Part shown: piece after piece, positions 5,854 through 5,953 of the stretch
Position numbering within the stretch: position 1 is the first letter of the stretch
Layout: each line of letters opens with the position of its first letter
Assembly: GCA_003167015.1 (NCBI GenBank)
Contig: PMUF01000650.1
Span: 1-5,953 of the forward strand
Origin: Chitinophagaceae bacterium
GTDB lineage: Bacteria; Bacteroidota; Bacteroidia; Chitinophagales; Chitinophagaceae
Direction: 5' to 3'
Length of the DNA stretch: 5,953 nt
Notes under the pieces: model-generated
What the model was told of the DNA's origin: nothing
Seen by the model: only the letters and a program-made list of their open reading frames with translations
The model's database searches: none
Program-made: the position numbers and the translations under genes

Positions 5854-5953
5854 TTGAGACCAGCTTTACTCATTCTGGTACTCCATGTATTACCGATTGC
5901 GCTTCCGGCCCAGTATTACCTGACCGGCGAGGTGGTGGATTGTCATGGAGATA
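5854..5953 (+). CDS. Start of an exported protein, 3'-truncated; possible carboxypeptidase-regulatory-like N-terminus
   Basis: The frame from TTG 5854 is open to the window end and begins (M)RPALLILVLHVLPIALPA, a convincing signal peptide with likely cleavage LPA|QYY. The next residues, YLTGEVVDCHGD, resemble the first strand of carboxypeptidase-regulatory-like domains (pattern hx-G-x-V-x-D-x-x-G-[DE]) common at the N-termini of Bacteroidota outer-membrane and surface proteins. An in-frame TAA at 5842-5844 leaves only four codons before this position, and no ATG is available in frame. TTG is therefore the most likely start. The ATG at 5885 is in another frame that stops within 13 codons. A good -7 box lies just upstream. 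The final function cannot be known from about 33 codons. Confidence 0.6.
   Translation, partial: MRPALLILVLHVLPIALPAQYYLTGEVVDCHGD

Noticed and set aside
1..5953. A novel defence, mobile or biosynthetic system
   Set aside because: No transposase, integrase, nuclease, toxin-antitoxin, polyketide or peptide-synthetase domain, tRNA or inverted terminal repeat is visible; the four genes belong to recognisable or ordinary families.

Overview
The window looks like chromosomal DNA from a moderately GC-rich member of the Bacteroidota, most plausibly of the Chitinophagaceae type. Three things point there. The large minus-strand gene ends in a type IX secretion (T9SS) type A C-terminal sorting domain. 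The starts show no Shine-Dalgarno sequences. A match to the Bacteroidota -7 promoter element (TAnnTTTG) precedes the last gene. The family-level placement is inference from protein style and base composition.

Layout, left to right. (1) Positions 1-1788, plus strand: a 5'-truncated phosphoketolase gene. About the first 220 residues, with the N-terminal thiamine-diphosphate motifs, lie outside the window. (2) Positions 1750-4764, minus strand: a 1004-residue secreted surface protein. It has a signal peptide, one IPT/TIG domain, seven FG-GAP/VCBS calcium-loop repeats (probably a seven-bladed beta-propeller), four more TIG domains with a heptaproline linker, an Fn3-like module and a T9SS sorting domain. 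Its 3' end overlaps the phosphoketolase 3' end by 39 bp, tail to tail. (3) Positions 4765-4885: a 121-bp AT-rich divergent intergenic region with a 13-bp tandem repeat and recurring ATAC/GTAT palindromes. (4) Positions 4886-5824, plus strand: a RarD-like EamA/DMT-family membrane transporter. A GC-rich hairpin followed by a T-run lies within its last codons. (5) Positions 5854-5953, plus strand: the start of another exported protein, probably from a TTG codon, behind a good -7 box that shares bases with the transporter stop codon.

The genes do not form an obvious pathway. Phosphoketolase is cytoplasmic central carbon metabolism, the large protein is an envelope or extracellular protein, and RarD is an inner-membrane permease of unknown substrate. 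They look like an ordinary mixed chromosomal neighbourhood. I see no mobile element, CRISPR array, RNA gene or defence system, and no convincing evidence of an undescribed multi-gene system. The points most worth a second look are the surface protein's architecture and its clustered predicted O-glycosylation motifs, the 3' overlap, the repeats in front of rarD, and the terminator-like hairpin inside the rarD 3' end.
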